Source of the DNA: Albidovulum aestuarii
GTDB lineage: Bacteria > Pseudomonadota > Alphaproteobacteria > Rhodobacterales > Rhodobacteraceae
DNA length: 64,000 nt
NCBI RefSeq assembly: GCF_029961185.1
Contig: NZ_JASBQQ010000012.1
Location: 53,287-117,286, forward strand
Direction of reading: 5' to 3'
The position numbers and the translations under genes were made by a program. The notes below the pieces were generated by a model. The model made no database searches. It was not told the origin of the DNA and worked only from the letters and a program-made list of their open reading frames with translations. This document shows, piece by piece, positions 38,014 to 47,495 of the stretch (position 1 is its first letter; each line of letters begins with the position of its first letter).

Positions 38014-38340
38014 ATGTTGAAGACATGTGCAAAATATCATCTGGGACAAGTGGTGCGGCATCGCAAGCACCCGTTCCGTGGTGTTGTCTTTGACGTTGAC
38101 GCGATGTTCTCCAATACCGACGAGTGGTATGCCGCGATCCCGGAGGACAGCAGGCCCGCGAAGGAACAGCCCTTCTACCATCTTCTGGCCGAGAACGACG
38201 AAAGCTACTACGTCGCCTATGTCTCGGAACAGAACCTGGTCGCGGACTATTCCGGTGAACCGGTTGGTCATCCCGATCTGCACGATCTTTTCGGCGATTT
38301 CGAAGACGGTCGCTATCCGCTGCACTTCAACCTGAACTGA
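38014..38340 (+). CDS. hspQ: Heat shock protein HspQ
   Basis: This is a 108-residue protein. ATG 38014 gives the usual start (MLKTCAKYHLGQVVRHRKHP). The core has FRGVVFDVDAMFSNTDEWYA, QPFYHLLAENDESYYVAYVS and EQNLVADYSGEPVGHPDL. HspQ enhances Lon substrate degradation and in E. coli affects DnaA stability. A short gap to the convergent ggt stop (4 bases) leaves no room for a dedicated terminator. No heat-shock promoter could be assigned with confidence. Confidence 0.93.
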   Translation: MLKTCAKYHLGQVVRHRKHPFRGVVFDVDAMFSNTDEWYAAIPEDSRPAKEQPFYHLLAENDESYYVAYVSEQNLVADYSGEPVGHPDLHDLFGDFEDGRYPLHFNLN

Positions 38341-38344
38341 GACA

Positions 38345-39925
38345 TTAGTAGCCGAGCGCACATCCGTCCTTGCGCGGGTCAGAGGCGCCGATCAGAATCC
38401 CGCGTTCTGCGTCAATCATGATCGCCTGACCGCCGCCGAGCGGTTTGTCCCGAATTGCGACCCGATGCCCCTTGGTTTCAAGTTCTCGTAGGGTCGTGTC
38501 GGAATAGCCGCGTTCCAGCCGCAATACCCCTTCCGTTGCAAAGCTTCGCGGCGCATCCAGTGTTTCCTGCAGATCCATCCCGTGGTCGAGAAGGTTGCAC
38601 ACAACACGGGCATGGCCGGTCGGCTGGTAGGCGCCCCCCATTACGCCGAAGGGCATGATCACCCTACCCTCACGCGCCAGCATTGCCGGAATGATCGTGT
38701 GCAGTGGTCTCTTGCCCAGACCAACCTCGTTTGGGTGCCCCGCTTTGAGGCTAAAATCCGCTCCCCGGTTGTGAAAGAGAATGCCGAATTTCGGCGAAGA
38801 AATGCCTGCCCCGAAACTCCAGTATGTCGAATATATGAGCGACACGGCCATCCGGTCGCGGTCGACGACCGTCAGATAGACCGTGTCGCGGTGGACGGCC
38901 TCGGCCGCTTTTGGCGGAGTATCCATGGCGCGATCAGGATCGATCAATCGCGCAAGACGAGCGGCCGTATCATCCGACAGCATATGGTCAAGCCGCGTGA
39001 CAAAACCCGGATCGGCAATAAATCGGTCGCGCGCATCATAGGCTAGCTTGGCTGCCTCGGCCTCAAGATGCGCCCGATGAGCGCCGTTTGGATCGAGAGC
39101 CGACAGATCGAACCGCGACAGGATGTTGAGCATCAAGATCGCCGTTGCCCCCTGTCCGTTCGGCGCGTGCTCGATCAATTCATGGCCCCGGTAGTGGCCG
39201 GTGATCGGATCGGACCAGACCGAGGAGGTCGCGGCAAAATCCTCATGCCGGTGGGCGCCGCCGAGCGCCTGAAGTGCGGCAACCATGTCATCGGCCACCT
39301 CACCTTCGTAGAACGCCGCACGTCCTGCCTTCGCGATACGTCTCAGAACCTCGGCCTGTCCCGGCGCGCGAAAGATGTCACCCGTGCGCAGGGGAAGACC
39401 GTTTTTCAGGTAGAACCCTTGGGCGGCACCGGCCAGACGCGAGCCCTCTGCAGCCCAGTCGAAGGCGACGCGTGGGGCGACGGGAATACCTTCTTCGGCG
39501 TAGCGGATGGCGGGGGCGAGAAGATCGGCCAACCCAAGACGTCCCCATTCCTCCGATAACCGGCAAAAGGCATCGATGGCACCGGGGACCGTAACGGAAT
39601 GCACACTCTCGGTGCCGATTTGCGTCAAACCCTCCGACCTGAGCCTGTCGGCCGTCAGGCCGGTTGGCGACCGGCCGGACCCATTCAGAGCATGGACACG
39701 GTCAGTGCCGGCAGGTTTGACCAGAACGAAGCAATCGCCACCTATGCCGCAGCTTTGTGGTTCGGCAATGCCAAGAAGCACCGCCCCAGCTATGGCGGCA
39801 TCAACTGCGTTACCGCCTGCCTGAAGGATATCGAGTGCGACTTTCGCGGCCAACGGATGTGACGTCGCGCATAGCGCATTCGTGGCCATGACGGGGGACC
39901 GTCCAGGAAGTTGAAAATCGCGCAT
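38345..39925 (-). CDS. ggt: Gamma-glutamyltransferase
   Basis: This is a 526-residue Ntn hydrolase. ATG 39925 (MRDFQLPGRSPVMATNALCA) is preferred over an upstream start. The first half has VDAAIAGAVLLGIAEPQSCG and GIGGDCFVLV. The autocleavage site with catalytic Thr is DTVYLTVVDRDRMAVSLIYS (Thr near residue 353). The C-terminal subunit has GVMGGAYQPTGHARVVCNLL. No signal peptide is evident, so this form may be cytoplasmic or non-classically exported. The family hydrolyses glutathione or transfers its gamma-glutamyl group. Substrates other than glutathione are possible. Confidence 0.9.
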   Translation of the reverse strand: MRDFQLPGRSPVMATNALCATSHPLAAKVALDILQAGGNAVDAAIAGAVLLGIAEPQSCGIGGDCFVLVKPAGTDRVHALNGSGRSPTGLTADRLRSEGLTQIGTESVHSVTVPGAIDAFCRLSEEWGRLGLADLLAPAIRYAEEGIPVAPRVAFDWAAEGSRLAGAAQGFYLKNGLPLRTGDIFRAPGQAEVLRRIAKAGRAAFYEGEVADDMVAALQALGGAHRHEDFAATSSVWSDPITGHYRGHELIEHAPNGQGATAILMLNILSRFDLSALDPNGAHRAHLEAEAAKLAYDARDRFIADPGFVTRLDHMLSDDTAARLARLIDPDRAMDTPPKAAEAVHRDTVYLTVVDRDRMAVSLIYSTYWSFGAGISSPKFGILFHNRGADFSLKAGHPNEVGLGKRPLHTIIPAMLAREGRVIMPFGVMGGAYQPTGHARVVCNLLDHGMDLQETLDAPRSFATEGVLRLERGYSDTTLRELETKGHRVAIRDKPLGGGQAIMIDAERGILIGASDPRKDGCALGY

Positions 39926-40460
39926 CCGCACCTCCGCAATCGGGGGCAGGCTAGGATTCTTGTAGGGGGAAGGAAAGACCTCGACGCCGCGCAATGGGTG
40001 GGGGCTGTTGAACGCGGCGCCGAGGGAAGCCTTAAGCAGCTACAGGGGCATACTCCCCATACTTTCCGGCCGAGTTGGGGAGGCATTGCGGCATATTTGC
40101 GGCGATAAAAGATTGGTCACGCTTGGTGGTTTCTGAAGGTAATACACACCATAAGATATTGAATTATATAATTATTAATCCAAAACTCTTGTTTGGTACG
40201 GTTTGCCGGGAAACTACCGGATCAATCCTGTTCAACCAGAATCGGGCCGGAATCGCGCGACAACTTCAGTGTTGAGCATTTCACGACAGTGCAAGTTTCC
40301 CGTTCGAATCGTAAGGAAAACCATGTGAGTGCGTTTTGTGCGTGACCCGCGCCTCCATGGCAGCGCTGTATCAGACGGCGGTGACAGGTATCTGCAACAC
40401 GTCGCGGCAGGCTGGTTATCGCGATGGGGGCGGTGCCACCGGTTTCGCGCGGGGTGTCAA
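39926..40460. other. Intergenic region with an AT-rich island
   Basis: These 535 bases lie between the start of ggt and the end of the anti-sigma kinase gene, both on the minus strand. It should hold the ggt promoter. The stretch around 40150-40195 is markedly AT-rich (ttgaattatataattattaa) within otherwise GC-rich DNA. Short frames are present, but none encodes anything recognisable. Confidence 0.6.
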
Positions 40461-40970
40461 CTATCCGGTATCGCCCCCGTCCCCGATCGGGATGCGAAAT
40501 GTCAGCACATTCCGGTTGCCTTTCCGCTCATATTCCAAATCGGTCGACAAGTCTCGGATCAAGGCCCAACCCCACCCGCCTTCAGGGAGTTGGGTAACAT
40601 CCGGTGTAACCAGAGGAAGGCCACGGTCGGGTGCGGTGCAACCCGGCATTGGCCGACCGAAATCCTCTATCCGGCAGGCAAGCGCACCGGCTACAGGAGT
40701 AAGACTGAGGTCGATCAGACCGGGGGGCTGATCCGCGTAACTATGTTCGACGATGTTATTCAGGGCTTCGGCGAGGGTCAGTTCCAGCGTACCGGAATCG
40801 GTTGAACTGATCTGGCGGGCAAAACGGGCAACGGCACTGCGAAGGGCCGTTCTCACCGCTTCTGGCTCTGCGCGGAAGATGCAGTTGAACCGGCATCCTG
40901 CACTGTTACCGATGGCAGCCGCACCGGGCTTCAAGGTTGCATCCATCCCGCCTGAAAGGTCATTGAGCAT
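40461..40970 (-). CDS. Anti-sigma factor serine kinase-like ATPase (RsbW/SpoIIAB-like)
   Basis: This is a 169-residue GHKL ATPase. ATG 40970 is chosen because AGGA lies 8 bases upstream; it overlaps the STAS gene end by 11 bases. The N box is LELTLAEALNNIVEHSYADQ near residue 72 (Glu, Asn), the G1 box is CRIEDFGRPMPG, and the G2-like glycine motif is PEGGWGWALIRDLSTDLEYE. Such kinases phosphorylate a STAS antagonist and bind a sigma factor. The cognate STAS gene is immediately upstream. The target sigma or response protein is not in the window. Confidence 0.83.
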   Translation of the reverse strand: MLNDLSGGMDATLKPGAAAIGNSAGCRFNCIFRAEPEAVRTALRSAVARFARQISSTDSGTLELTLAEALNNIVEHSYADQPPGLIDLSLTPVAGALACRIEDFGRPMPGCTAPDRGLPLVTPDVTQLPEGGWGWALIRDLSTDLEYERKGNRNVLTFRIPIGDGGDTG

Positions 40971-41316
40971 TCCCGATTTCCTGAGCCGGTGCGTTTTCGT
41001 GAATTGCAAAGACGCTATCCATGCGGGTCAGGCGAAAAACCTTGCCGACATTCGCCGTCAGGGCGGCCAGCTCCAGCTTGCGGGTCGGGGCGAGAAACTT
41101 CATGACGGATACGATGGCACCCAGCCCGGAGCTATCCACGAAATCCACCCGGCCGAGATCGAGGATCACTGTTCCCGTCCGGTCTGCGGTCAGCTCACGC
41201 ATCCGGTCCTTGAACTGAATGGCAACAGCGGCGTCGATACGGTCTTCATTCACGCGCACGACCAGGGCGCCATCGACGGGGTCTGAGGTCAAATCCACGT
41301 CCTGTTCCTCCTTCAA
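40960..41316 (-). CDS. STAS-domain anti-sigma factor antagonist
   Basis: This is a 118-residue protein with the SpoIIAA/RsbV fold: VVRVNEDRIDAAVAIQFKDR, GTVILDLGRVDFVDSSGLGA and KVFRLTRMDSVFAI. The phosphorylatable serine is in VDSSGLGA near residue 62. It overlaps the downstream kinase gene, forming a typical partner-switch pair. The two would regulate an unknown sigma factor or output protein according to the phosphorylation state of this protein. Confidence 0.88.
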   Translation of the reverse strand: MKEEQDVDLTSDPVDGALVVRVNEDRIDAAVAIQFKDRMRELTADRTGTVILDLGRVDFVDSSGLGAIVSVMKFLAPTRKLELAALTANVGKVFRLTRMDSVFAIHENAPAQEIGNAQ

Positions 41317-41391
41317 CTCATCGGAAGGCTAGACGGCAATCGTTACTATTCGGTATGCCGGTGGCGGATACCGAGATTGGAAAGGACTGCC

Positions 41392-42570
41392 ATGCAAGAT
41401 GTCGTAATCGCCGGTGCCGCGCGCACCGCCATGGGCGGATTTCAGGGGGCTTTCACCACTCTGACGGCATCTGAACTCGGTGGTGCGGCAATCGCGGCAG
41501 CTTTGGTTGATGCCGGTGCCAACCCGGCGCAGATCGAGGAACTCTTGATGGGCTGCGTCCTACCCGCAGGACAGGGGCAGGCCCCGGCGCGTCAGGCCGG
41601 GTTCAATGCTGGCCTGGACGATTCTGTGCCTGCTACGACGCTCAACAAGATGTGCGGCTCGGGCATGAAGGCGGCGATGATCGCGTATGATCAGATCGCG
41701 CTTGGGCAGACCGGCATCATGGTTGCAGGTGGAATGGAGAGCATGACGAACGCTCCGTATCTCTTGCCGAAGATGCGTGGCGGCGCCCGTCTGGGCCACG
41801 GTCAGGTCATCGACCACATGTTCCTCGACGGGCTCGAGGACGCCTATGACAAGGGTCGCCTCATGGGTACCTTTGCCGAGGATTGCGCCTCGGCCTTTCA
41901 GTTCACACGAACGGCGCAGGACGACTATGCGCTCGCCTCCTTGTCCCGCGCGCTCGATGCGCAGAAGGCAGGAGCATTCGCAGGCGAAATCGCGCCCGTC
42001 ACAGTGACGACCCGCACGGGAGAGGCCATCGTCGATGCAGATGAACAACCCGCGACCGCCCGGCCCGAGAAGATCCCGACCCTGAAACCGGCTTTCCGCA
42101 AGGATGGCACGGTCACGGCAGCCAATTCCTCGTCCATCTCAGACGGGGCGGCGGCGCTGGTACTTGCGTCGCGAGAAGCAGCGGACGCGGCGGGACTGAA
42201 GGTCCGCGCCCGTATCCTCGGCCATGCCTCGCATGCCCACGCACCTGCCGAGTTTCCGACCGCACCGGTTCCTGCAGCGAAGAAGTTGCTCGCCAGGCTT
42301 GGCTGGACCCCGAAGGACGTGGATGTGTGGGAAGTGAACGAGGCCTTCGCCGTCGTTCCCATGGCGTTCATGCATGAAATGGGTCTTCCGCATGACATTG
42401 TCAACGTCAATGGCGGCGCCTGCGCGCTGGGCCACCCGATCGGCGCGTCCGGTGCCCGGATTATTGTTACGCTGCTGAATGCACTGGAAAAGCGTGGCCT
42501 GAAACGCGGGATTGCCGCGATTTGTATTGGCGGTGGAGAGGGCACCGCTATCGCCATCGAACGCCCATGA
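41392..42570 (+). CDS. Acetyl-CoA C-acetyltransferase (thiolase)
   Basis: This is a 392-residue degradative/biosynthetic thiolase. ATG 41392 has aaagga upstream. The active-site Cys is in TTLNKMCGSGMKAAMIAY near residue 88. The C-terminal catalytic motifs are NVNGGACALGHPIGASGARI (His near 349) and AICIGGGEGTAIAIE (the second Cys). It condenses two acetyl-CoA or cleaves acetoacetyl-CoA. Its stop overlaps the next ATG (ATGA). No polyhydroxybutyrate genes are adjacent, so the pathway is not fixed by context. Confidence 0.93.
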   Translation: MQDVVIAGAARTAMGGFQGAFTTLTASELGGAAIAAALVDAGANPAQIEELLMGCVLPAGQGQAPARQAGFNAGLDDSVPATTLNKMCGSGMKAAMIAYDQIALGQTGIMVAGGMESMTNAPYLLPKMRGGARLGHGQVIDHMFLDGLEDAYDKGRLMGTFAEDCASAFQFTRTAQDDYALASLSRALDAQKAGAFAGEIAPVTVTTRTGEAIVDADEQPATARPEKIPTLKPAFRKDGTVTAANSSSISDGAAALVLASREAADAAGLKVRARILGHASHAHAPAEFPTAPVPAAKKLLARLGWTPKDVDVWEVNEAFAVVPMAFMHEMGLPHDIVNVNGGACALGHPIGASGARIIVTLLNALEKRGLKRGIAAICIGGGEGTAIAIERP

Positions 42571-43682
42571 CCGGCCCGCGCTACACCCCGCTTGTCGCGG
42601 GTCTTCCGGCGACGGTTCCGTTCGTCGGCCCCGAGACGCAGGAACGCGCAAGGGGCCGCCCGTTCGCGGCGCGGCTTGGCGCGAACGAAAACACGTTCGG
42701 CCCCTCCCCGAAGGTGATCGAGGCCATGGCATCGGCTGCGCGCGACGTCTGGATGTATGGCGACCCGGAAAACCATGATCTGAAGGCGGCGCTCGCCGTC
42801 CATCATGGGGTTGCCCCGGCGAACATCATCGTCGGCGAGGGGATCGACGGATTGCTCGGTTATCTGGTGCGGATGCTGGTCGGTCCCGGCGATACGGTCG
42901 TAACGTCGGACGGGGCCTATCCGACGTTCAATTTCCACGTCGCGGGGTTTGGCGGCACTCTGATCAAAGTTCCTTATAGTGGCAACCACGAAGACCCCGA
43001 GGCGCTGATCGAGGCTGCTACGCGTAGCGGCGCGAAACTGATCTATCTGGCCAATCCTGACAATCCGATGGGCTCATGGCACGGGGCTGAGGCCATCCAA
43101 CGAATGATCGAGGCGGTGCCGGACGGCACGCTGCTCATCCTTGACGAAGCCTACATTGAGCTTGCGCCCTATGATATCTCGCCGACGATCACGACCGATG
43201 ACCCGCGCGTGATCCGCATGCGCACCTTCTCCAAGGGTTACGGCATGGCGGGCGCGCGGGTGGGATACGCGATCGGAGCGACTGCGCTGATCACCGCCTT
43301 CAACAAGATACGCAACCATTTCGGCATGTGTCGGATCAGCCAGGCAGGCGCCCGCGCGGCCTTGGCAGATCAGGCCTGGTTGGCCGAGATCCGGGCACGG
43401 GTCGAAACTGCGCGGGCGGAACTGGGCCGCATCGCGACCGAGAATGGCCTGACGCCGCTGCCCTCGGCCACGAACTTCGTGACCATGGATTGCGGACATG
43501 ATGGCAATTTCGCCCGGGCTGTTCTGGCCGAGCTGACGGCGCGCGATATCTTTGTCCGAATGCCCTTTGTCGCGCCACATGACCGGTGCATTCGCGTCAG
43601 TTGCAGCGGGGCCGCGGATATGGCTCGGTTTGCCAAAGCCCTTCCCGAGGCGCTTGCGGCTGCGCGGGGTGGACCGGGATAA
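42567..43682 (+). CDS. PLP-dependent aminotransferase, histidinol-phosphate-type
   Basis: This is a 371-residue class I/II aminotransferase starting at ATG 42567, which overlaps the thiolase stop. HisC-like features are ARLGANENTFGPSPKVIEAM, IYLANPDNPMGSWHG, LLILDEAYIELAPYD and the Schiff-base lysine in RMRTFSKGYGMAGARVGYAI near residue 223. The C-terminus carries DRCIRVSCSG with the carboxylate-binding Arg. HisC paralogues of this kind act on histidinol phosphate or aromatic amino acids. The substrate is undetermined; coupling to a thiolase gene is unusual. Confidence 0.87.
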   Translation: MTGPRYTPLVAGLPATVPFVGPETQERARGRPFAARLGANENTFGPSPKVIEAMASAARDVWMYGDPENHDLKAALAVHHGVAPANIIVGEGIDGLLGYLVRMLVGPGDTVVTSDGAYPTFNFHVAGFGGTLIKVPYSGNHEDPEALIEAATRSGAKLIYLANPDNPMGSWHGAEAIQRMIEAVPDGTLLILDEAYIELAPYDISPTITTDDPRVIRMRTFSKGYGMAGARVGYAIGATALITAFNKIRNHFGMCRISQAGARAALADQAWLAEIRARVETARAELGRIATENGLTPLPSATNFVTMDCGHDGNFARAVLAELTARDIFVRMPFVAPHDRCIRVSCSGAADMARFAKALPEALAAARGGPG

Positions 43683-43775
43683 GCCCTTGCCTTGCCAGCC
43701 GCCGTGCTTTCGGGCTAGATCGCCCGGACCTGCAGCGGCGTCGCGCCGCTGCCCAGACGAAGGCACGTTCAGCCT

Positions 43776-45545
43776 GTGACTATCAGCACGCCCAAAGCCG
43801 CCACCCCGAATGCATATACGTCGCGCCGTCTGTTTATGCGTCTTTGGCGAGGCTACCTGTCCCGTCACAAATGGATTATGGCGCTCGCGTTTCTCTTCAT
43901 GGTGCTGGAAGGGTCGACGCTTGCCGCGCTTTCATGGTCGTTGAAGCCGCTTTTCGACAGGGTTTTCGTCGGCGGGGAAGGCGATCTGATCTGGCTCGTC
44001 GGCGGGTTCATTTTCGCCCTCTTTCTGATCCGCGCGACAACGCTGATCATCAATCGGTCCCTGCTGACGCGGATCGCTCAAAAAACATCGACGGCCATGC
44101 AGGTCGATCTGCTGGCCCATGTCCTGACACTCGATGGCCCATTCTTTCAGGTCAATCCGCCCGGAGCCCTGATTGAAAGGGTGCAGGGCGACACAACGGC
44201 GGTGCAAAGCGTCTGGTCTGTTCTGATCACGGGTGTCGGGCGTGATCTGGTGGCGCTTGTTTCTCTCTTTGGCGTAGCGATCGCGATCGATCCCGTCTGG
44301 ACCGCCACGACACTCGTCGGCGCGCCGCTTCTGATTCTGCCGACGCTGGCGGTGCAACGCTACATCCGGCGCAAGACAGACCATGTGCGGACGCAGGCCG
44401 CGCAGCGCGCAACGCGGCTGGACGAGATTTTCCATGGCATTGCGGCGGTCAAGCTGAACCGGATGGAGACCTATCAGGTCGGTCGGTTCCGCGAGATCGT
44501 CGGCCGTATTGTCCGGGCCGAAGTCAAGACCGCCGCAAGCCGTGCAATGATTCCGGCCCTTATTGACGTGGTGACGGGCCTTGGATTCTTCGGCGTCCTC
44601 TTGTTGGCAGGTCGCGAAATCACCTCGGGCGAACGCAGCCTCGGAGAGTTCATTTCGTTCTTCTCCGCGATGGCGCTCGCGTTCCAGCCGGTCAGACGCT
44701 TGGGCGACATGGCGGGCACATGGCAGGTCGCTGCGGCCAGCCTCACGCGGCTTTACAAGCTGTTTGATACAGAGCCGGCTATCAGGCGCGCGGTCGCAGC
44801 ACGACCGTCCGATCCGGCCCGCACCGGCATCCGTCTTGACGATGTGTACCTGTCATACGGCGACCATCAAGTTTTGAACGGCTTGAGCTTTGTCGCAGAG
44901 TCAGGGAAGACCACGGCGCTCGTGGGGCCCTCAGGAGCCGGCAAATCGACGGTTTTCAACCTTCTTACCCGGATGGTCGATCCGTCATCGGGTCGGATAA
45001 CCGTCGGCGGGGATGCGATAGACGACCTTGACCTCGGCGCGCTTCGTGACCTCTTTTCGGTCGTCACTCAGGAGGCCACGCTGTTTGACGAAACGATCCG
45101 TGAGAATGTGCTTCTCGGCCGCACTGATGTCAGCGAGCGGGCACTGGAGACAGCACTTGGCGCGGCGCATGTCAGCGATTTTGTCGCAGCCTTGCCGCAG
45201 GGGCTCGATACACATGCAGGACCACGCGGTTCGGCTCTGTCAGGCGGTCAGCGGCAACGGGTGTCGATTGCGCGCGCGCTATTACGGGATGCCCCAATCC
45301 TGCTTCTGGACGAGGCGACCTCGGCCCTGGACGCGGCCTCGGAGGCCTTGGTGCAGGAAGCACTGGAACGGCTGAGCAAGGGGCGCACGACGCTGGTGAT
45401 CGCGCACCGCCTTGCAACCGTGCGTGATGCCGACAAGATCGTCGTGATGGATCGCGGTCGCGTGGTCGAGGAAGGAACGCATGCGACGCTGGTTGCTGGG
45501 AACGGGCTTTATGCCAGCCTCTGCCGCCTGCAGTTTTCCGAATGA
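43776..45545 (+). CDS. ABC exporter, fused permease and ATPase (MsbA-like)
   Basis: This 589-residue half-transporter starts at GTG 43776. Six transmembrane helices lie in residues 30-300 (IMALAFLFMVLEGSTLAALS, GLGFFGVLLLAG and others). The nucleotide-binding domain from about 345 has Walker A VGPSGAGKST, Q-loop FSVVTQEATLFD, signature ALSGGQRQRVSIARALL, Walker B PILLLDEATSALD and switch His VIAHRL. Layout and length match MsbA and related lipid or drug exporters that work as homodimers. Substrate is unknown. The stop overlaps the ygfZ start. Confidence 0.9.
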   Translation: MTISTPKAATPNAYTSRRLFMRLWRGYLSRHKWIMALAFLFMVLEGSTLAALSWSLKPLFDRVFVGGEGDLIWLVGGFIFALFLIRATTLIINRSLLTRIAQKTSTAMQVDLLAHVLTLDGPFFQVNPPGALIERVQGDTTAVQSVWSVLITGVGRDLVALVSLFGVAIAIDPVWTATTLVGAPLLILPTLAVQRYIRRKTDHVRTQAAQRATRLDEIFHGIAAVKLNRMETYQVGRFREIVGRIVRAEVKTAASRAMIPALIDVVTGLGFFGVLLLAGREITSGERSLGEFISFFSAMALAFQPVRRLGDMAGTWQVAAASLTRLYKLFDTEPAIRRAVAARPSDPARTGIRLDDVYLSYGDHQVLNGLSFVAESGKTTALVGPSGAGKSTVFNLLTRMVDPSSGRITVGGDAIDDLDLGALRDLFSVVTQEATLFDETIRENVLLGRTDVSERALETALGAAHVSDFVAALPQGLDTHAGPRGSALSGGQRQRVSIARALLRDAPILLLDEATSALDAASEALVQEALERLSKGRTTLVIAHRLATVRDADKIVVMDRGRVVEEGTHATLVAGNGLYASLCRLQFSE

Positions 45546-46324
45546 ACGTGCCAGCTAGGGGAGTCACCGGGATGATCGGGGAAAACGCGCCGGACCGCAG
45601 GGTAATCGCCATTTCCGGCGCGGAACGGGAAAGTTTCTTGCAGGGCCTTGTCACCAACGATGTGCGGCGGCTGTCATCGGGGTTGGTCTATGCTGCCCTG
45701 CTGACCGCGCAGGGCAAGTATCTGGCTGACTTCTTTCTCGCGCCCGATGGCGCGCGTATCCTGATTGATGTCCACGCCGATCTCGCCGAGGGCCTGATGC
45801 GGCGGCTGGGAATGTACCGCCTGCGTGCGGACGTTAGCATTTCCGCGACCGAACTACACGTCACGCGGGGACTGGGTCCGGTGCCCGATGGTGGCTTTGC
45901 CGACCCCCGCCACCCAGACCTAGGCTGGCGGCTTTACAGCGAGACGCCCGGTACGCCGCCGGAGATCGACTGGGACGCGATCCGTGTAGCACATTGCATC
46001 CCCGAGACCGGGGTCGAGCTGATCCCGGATGAAAGCTATATCCTCGAAGCGGGTTTTGAGCGTCTGAACGGGGTCGATTTCCGCAAGGGCTGCTATGTCG
46101 GGCAGGAAGTGACCGCGCGGATGAAGCATAAGACCGAGCTTCGGAAGGGGTTTACCATCGTCGAGATGGACGGGCCAGCCCCGGTCGGAACCGAGATCAC
46201 CGCCGACGGAAAACAGGCGGGGCAGGTATTCACCCAGTCCGGCGGGTTGGCCATCGCGTACCTGCGTTTCGACCGGGCGGGCAGTGTGATGAAGGCCGGT
46301 GACGCGACACTGCGCCTGAAATGA
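45542..46324 (+). CDS. ygfZ: Folate-binding Fe-S cluster assembly protein YgfZ
   Basis: This 260-residue protein resembles the aminomethyltransferase fold. The start region is VIAISGAERESFLQGLVTND, then LLTAQGKYLADFFL. The family hallmark KGCYVGQEVTARMKHKTELR lies near residue 180, with the essential cysteine in KGCYxGQE. YgfZ uses tetrahydrofolate and helps assemble or repair iron-sulfur enzymes, including MiaB for tRNA thiomethylation. It overlaps the ABC exporter gene by 4 bases. Confidence 0.93.
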   Translation: MNVPARGVTGMIGENAPDRRVIAISGAERESFLQGLVTNDVRRLSSGLVYAALLTAQGKYLADFFLAPDGARILIDVHADLAEGLMRRLGMYRLRADVSISATELHVTRGLGPVPDGGFADPRHPDLGWRLYSETPGTPPEIDWDAIRVAHCIPETGVELIPDESYILEAGFERLNGVDFRKGCYVGQEVTARMKHKTELRKGFTIVEMDGPAPVGTEITADGKQAGQVFTQSGGLAIAYLRFDRAGSVMKAGDATLRLK

Positions 46325-46328
46325 CAAA

Positions 46329-46346
46329 GCCGCCCCGAAGGGCGGC
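46329..46346 (-). terminator. Intrinsic terminator of efp with UUCG-type loop
   Basis: A 7-base perfect stem (gccgccc / gggcggc) with loop cgaa on the plus strand reads as a TTCG tetraloop on the minus strand. It is followed by tttgtca there. It lies 23 bases after the efp stop and 5 bases after the ygfZ stop. Confidence 0.75.
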
Positions 46347-46369
46347 CCGGTCTGATCTGCCGAAGCGCG

Positions 46370-46933
46370 TCACGCGCGCTCGGAATATTCCATGAATTCG
46401 GTATGGACGATGATGTCTTCGTCCTGGCCGATGAAGGGCGGCACCATGATGCGCACGCCATTGTCGAGGATCGCGGGTTTGTAGCTGTTGGCGGCCGTCT
46501 GGCCCTTCACAACGGGCTCGGTCTCCACGACCTTGCAGACCACTTTCTGCGGCAGCTGCATCGACAGCGCCTCTTCGCCGTAATACTCAATCGTCGCGAC
46601 CATTCCGTCCTGCAGGAAGGGGCGGCGGTCGCCGAGCAGGTCTGCGGGCAGTTCGATCTGTTCGAAGGTTTCGTTGTCCATGAAGACGAGCATGCCGTCG
46701 TTTTCATAGAGGAACTGCTGGTCCTTCTGGTCGAGCCGCACGCGCTCCACCTTGTCTTCCGACCGGAAGCGCTCGTTCAGCTTGCGACCATCGCGCAGGT
46801 TCTTCAGTTCCACCTGGGCAAAGGCGCCGCCCTTGCCGGGCTTGACGTGGTTGACTTTCACGGCGGCCCAGAGGCCCCCGTCATGCTCCAGCACGTTGCC
46901 AGGGCGGATTTCATTGCCGTTGATCTTGGGCAT
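46370..46933 (-). CDS. efp: Elongation factor P
   Basis: This is a 187-residue protein of full family length. Domain I ([20 protein letters not shown]) contains the modified-lysine loop [20 protein letters not shown]. The OB domains carry [20 protein letters not shown], and the C-terminus carries [20 protein letters not shown] and GEDIIV-type sequence. EF-P rescues ribosomes stalled at proline stretches. The lysine loop is of the KPGKG type that, in other bacteria, is modified by EpmA/EpmB. Those genes are not in the window. Confidence 0.96.
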   Translation of the reverse strand: MPKINGNEIRPGNVLEHDGGLWAAVKVNHVKPGKGGAFAQVELKNLRDGRKLNERFRSEDKVERVRLDQKDQQFLYENDGMLVFMDNETFEQIELPADLLGDRRPFLQDGMVATIEYYGEEALSMQLPQKVVCKVVETEPVVKGQTAANSYKPAILDNGVRIMVPPFIGQDEDIIVHTEFMEYSERA

Positions 46934-47148
46934 CGGACCGAACCTTATCGGAAGGTTGAAAGGAATTGGGCGGCACCTATATATGCCGGGCAGGTTTGTG
47001 GCAAGCCAACTAGATAAAGTGTGCCCCTCGCGAAGCTATGCGCTATAAGCATGGCAGTTATTCGAAAAGGGGAATACCGAATCGACGGCGTTTTGCCATA
47101 GACAGCAGGACGCCGGAAAACGCAAGAGCAATAAGAACGGAAACTGAG

Positions 47149-47469
47149 ATGCGCGATTTCGTGGACGGCACCGCATTCAACTACGAGCAAGGCCAGAGGT
47201 CGCGTAAACTGTTCGCGGCGGTGGTTCTTGCGGCGCTGGATGATGCGATTGCCGACGACAAGAAGTATGGCAACGGCCCCGAGCAGATCGCTCGCTGGGC
47301 GCGGTCCCGTGATGGCCGCGAAGTGTTGTCTTGTGCCGGGATCGATCCGAACGAGCGGGTCGTGAAGGGCTTGATGGAATTCGTGGGCAAGGGTGTACGC
47401 ACCTCGGTCGCGCTGTCGCGTGAGGAAAGCGAACGTCGCCATGCCGCCGAAGAGGCCGAAGCCGCCTGA
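47149..47469 (+). CDS. DUF6280-like small conserved Rhodobacterales protein
   Basis: This 106-residue protein starts at ATG 47149, and the frame upstream is unlikely coding. It begins MRDFVDGTAFNYEQGQRSRK and is mostly helical (LFAAVVLAALDDAIADDKKY, GPEQIARWARSRDGREVLSC), ending in a charged helix (RHAAEEAEAA). I recall this sequence as a highly conserved Rhodobacterales protein (DUF6280) with no known function. It has its own strong terminator, so it is likely a single-gene transcript. Confidence 0.8.
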   Translation: MRDFVDGTAFNYEQGQRSRKLFAAVVLAALDDAIADDKKYGNGPEQIARWARSRDGREVLSCAGIDPNERVVKGLMEFVGKGVRTSVALSREESERRHAAEEAEAA

Positions 47470-47495
47470 TTCGGGTTCGGCTTCGATGATATCTG

